DNA of 6,752 bases, taken from contig MCBC01000082.1 of NCBI GenBank assembly GCA_001723855.1, forward strand, positions 1 to 6,752, given 5' to 3'. This document shows positions 6,446 through 6,752 of the stretch, piece after piece. The notes below the pieces were generated by a model. That model had not been told where the DNA came from. It did not search any database and was given only the letters and a program-made list of their open reading frames with translations. The DNA comes from Candidatus Altarchaeales archaeon WOR_SM1_86-2 (lineage in GTDB: Archaea; Altiarchaeota; Altiarchaeia; IMC4; MCBC01). Position 1 is the stretch's first letter. Each line of letters opens with the position of its first letter. The translations under genes and the position numbers were made by a program.

Positions 6446-6752
6446 CAAGAGATATTGCCGCTAAATTAAATTTTATTTTACCGTCGTCAACATATCACAA
6501 GTTCATGGAAGGACTGCAAGGAGGCAAGATGTCTTCTTCTGACCCGAAATCTTATATTTCATTAACAGAAAACCCCAAAGACGCGGTAAAAAAAATAATG
6601 CGCGCAAAAACAGGAGGAAGAGCGACAGCCGAGGAGCAGAAGGAACTTGGCGGGATTCCGGGGCAGTGCATGGTCTATGAATTTTTTGTTTATCACCTGA
6701 TTGATGATGATAAAGAACTTCATGAAATTTATCATGAATGCAAATCGGGAAA
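6442..6752 (+). pseudogene. trpS: Tryptophanyl-tRNA synthetase, downstream fragment in a shifted frame (runs off window)
   Basis: From CTG 6442 the frame reads [16 protein letters not shown], then the KMSKS-type loop as GGKMSSSDP (KMSSS at 6526-6540), then [28 protein letters not shown] and YHECKSG, all characteristic of archaeal TrpRS, and it is still open at the last base. It has no start codon of its own near the beginning, so it is the remainder of the gene starting at 5864. The frames differ by a net loss of 1 mod 3 bases; a loss of about 76-79 bp would fit the missing ~25 codons. The amino-acid conservation on both sides is good, which suggests the lesion is recent or artefactual. Confidence 0.88.

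Noticed and set aside
6440..6453. CTCT-GACA-AGAG inverted repeat at the trpS lesion, considered as a terminator or insertion scar
   Set aside because: Only a 4-bp stem with no T-run; the surrounding codons are accounted for by TrpRS sequence on both sides, so no element insertion is needed.
1..6752. CRISPR array, tRNA/rRNA genes or insertion-sequence ends
   Set aside because: No regularly spaced 25-40 bp repeats, no cloverleaf or rRNA-like segment and no transposase or terminal inverted repeats were seen; nearly all of the window is protein-coding.

Overview
The window looks like a piece of an AT-rich archaeal genome. The best evidence is the tryptophanyl-tRNA synthetase at the right end, which is of the archaeal/eukaryotic type (LDPWGS start, HFGH and KMSSS signatures), and the ATPase tail at the left end, which resembles the archaeal ATPase_2/STAND-like family. 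AGA/AGG arginine and ATA isoleucine codons are common, and strong Shine-Dalgarno sites are scarce. The lineage cannot be fixed from this sequence; a DPANN-type or methanogen-related archaeon are both possible.

Layout, all on the + strand: (1) 1-462, C-terminal part of an archaeal ATPase that enters from the left. (2) 463-527, a short gap with a 9-bp tandem repeat. (3) 528-648, two tiny overlapping reading frames that look like one ~39-residue protein split by a +1 frame change. (4) 645-1334, a RadC-family JAB/MPN protein. (5) 1337-3226, a fused protein with an N-terminal HsdR_N-like PD-(D/E)xK nuclease domain and an N6-adenine DNA methyltransferase. (6) 3229-4416, an unrecognised protein with probable winged-helix domains and a C-terminal HEPN-like R-x6-H motif. 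(7) 4418-5779, a two-TRD specificity (S) subunit. (8) 5780-5863, an AT-rich gap with a possible promoter. (9) 5864-6752, trpS, broken by an internal deletion and frameshift near 6440 and running off the right end.

Regions 3 to 7 form one very tight block: an ATGA overlap, then gaps of 2, 2 and 1 nt. I read it as a single defence operon. The fused nuclease-methyltransferase plus S subunit resembles the BcgI-like (type IIB/IIG) arrangement, in which one polypeptide both cuts and methylates and a separate S subunit chooses the site. No HsdR helicase/translocase is present. The RadC-like protein and the HEPN-like protein sit inside the block, the latter between M and S, and are the most interesting parts: they may be accessory effectors or controllers of the restriction system. 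That role is inferred from gene order and motifs only.

The trpS disruption removes about 25 residues of the catalytic domain from a normally essential gene. It is either a true pseudogene (with another copy elsewhere), a population variant, or an assembly error.
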